Source of the DNA: CAYWRO01 sp964460345
Lineage (GTDB): Bacteria > Planctomycetota > Phycisphaerae > Phycisphaerales > UBA1924
Reading direction: 5' to 3'
Length of the DNA: 64,000 nucleotides
NCBI GenBank assembly: GCA_964460345.1
Contig: CAYWRO010000010.1
Coordinates: 3,518 to 67,517 of the forward strand
The notes beneath the pieces were generated by a model. The model did not search any database, was not told the origin of the DNA, and saw nothing but the letters and a program-made list of their open reading frames with translations. Made by a program: the position numbers and the translations under genes. Positions 63,586 to 64,000 of the stretch are shown here, one piece after another. Each line of letters starts with the position of its first letter. Position 1 is the first letter of the stretch.

Positions 63586-63800
63586 TGTTTGAATGGCCAT
63601 TCAAATCGTTTCAACGGCCGTTCAAATCGCGCGCGCGGCCATTCAAATCATTTGAATGGCCATTCAAATCGCGCGCCTGGCCATTCAAGTCATTTGAACG
63701 GCCATTCAAATCGCGCGACTGGCCGTTCAAATCATTTGACTGGTCATTCAAATCGCGCGCGCCGCCGTTCAAGGAGCCTGATCGGCCGATCCAGGAGCGC
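63586..63800. repeat. 21-bp-phased palindrome array E (core TTGAATGGCCATTCAA)
   Basis: GGCC centres occur at 63595, 63616, 63637, 63658, 63679, 63700, 63721, 63742, 63763 and 63784, exactly 21 bp apart. The best unit is the 18-bp perfect palindrome TTTGAATGGCCATTCAAA; others keep one or both arms. Units alternate roughly between ATCATTTGA and ATCGCGCG spacers. The stretch 63477-63585 between the heptamer tract and this array shows nothing I recognise. Confidence 0.85.
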
Positions 63801-63857
63801 ACCGGCTCAAGCCGGGAGCGCTTCCAGCCGATCTTCACAGGGCGTTCGCGCCCTCAG

Positions 63858-64000
63858 GAATTCTCACGCAGAGGCGCAGAGTGCGCAGAGGAAAGAAACG
63901 GGCGCACGCGCCGCCTGCTCCCGGGAGAATTGAACCACAGAGGCACCGAGGCACAGAGAGAAAGGGGGGATGATCCGCAGATTGCGCAGATTGCGCAGAT
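63858..64000. repeat. TCTCACGCAGAGGCGCAG copy and simple repeats at the window edge
   Basis: A third copy of TCTCACGCAGAGGCGCAG at about 63862-63879, then ACAGAGGCACCGAGGCACAG, and at 63975-64000 a period-9 run of AGATTGCGC. No gene is seen from 63417 to the end. Confidence 0.7.

Overview
The window is GC-rich bacterial DNA that reads as a member of the Planctomycetota, most likely class Phycisphaerae. The grounds are three secreted proteins ending in the duplicated VDVFDLLA(Y/F)LD..WF tail (GC-type dockerin) typical of that group, a PEP-CTERM protein, a giant secretin, a prepilin peptidase with a large membrane insertion, and heavy infestation by short repeats. The assembly has five N runs (four of exactly 100 N, one of 10 N). 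The 100-N runs are placeholders, so reading frames should not be trusted across them.

Layout. 1-3.3 kb: partial glycosyltransferase, tRNA-Val, OmpA-family lipoprotein, prepilin peptidase. 3.4-5.4 kb: FIST-domain sensor protein (broken by a gap) and a secreted PPC/dockerin protein. 5.4-6.5 kb: gene-free repeat tract with two 21-bp-phased palindrome arrays. 6.5-11.3 kb: orphan OppF-type ATPase, then a cytochrome-oxidase assembly block (SCO, ABC-2 permease, ABC ATPase, ctaB). 11.3-12.9 kb: repeat island with 63-bp, 42-bp and 21-bp arrays nested inside inverted palindromes. 12.9-18.2 kb: tRNA-Arg, aldehyde dehydrogenase, alpha/beta hydrolase, rlmN, YwaF-like membrane protein, tRNA-Gly. 18.3-24.0 kb: a same-strand run of solute-binding protein, pyruvate kinase, CinA and GH43 lipoprotein. 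24.1-27.7 kb: two tandem paralogous dockerin proteins and a PEP-CTERM protein. 27.9-29.3 kb: an unrecognised HTH-like protein with a palindrome over its promoter. 29.4-33.7 kb: 2-oxoglutarate dehydrogenase E2 and E1. 33.8-38.1 kb: phosphate transporter pstSCAB. 38.2-58.0 kb: a type II secretion operon (gspF-G-H-I-J-K-L-M-D plus a lipoprotein). 58.1-63.4 kb: glutathione peroxidase, fused QueD-like protein, pentaheme cytochrome c, AsmA-like protein. 63.4-64 kb: more period-7 and period-21 repeats.

Two things stand out. First, the secretin gene of the type II secretion operon encodes about 3,700 residues, with roughly 38 tandem N1/N3-type periplasmic modules instead of the usual three or four. 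The same operon carries the pseudopilins and inner-membrane assembly proteins, and the prepilin peptidase that would process them lies about 50 kb away in the window; GspE and a separate GspC are not seen. Second, the DNA is invaded by several classes of short repeats: BIME-like GGTGGCAC palindromes whose stems vary with compensating changes and which lie inside reading frames; period-7 microsatellites; and arrays in which a palindromic core recurs at exactly 21 bp (two helical turns) over 10-12 units, each locus with a different core. Periods 7, 14, 21, 42 and 63 recur throughout, suggesting one amplification process based on 7 or 21 bp.
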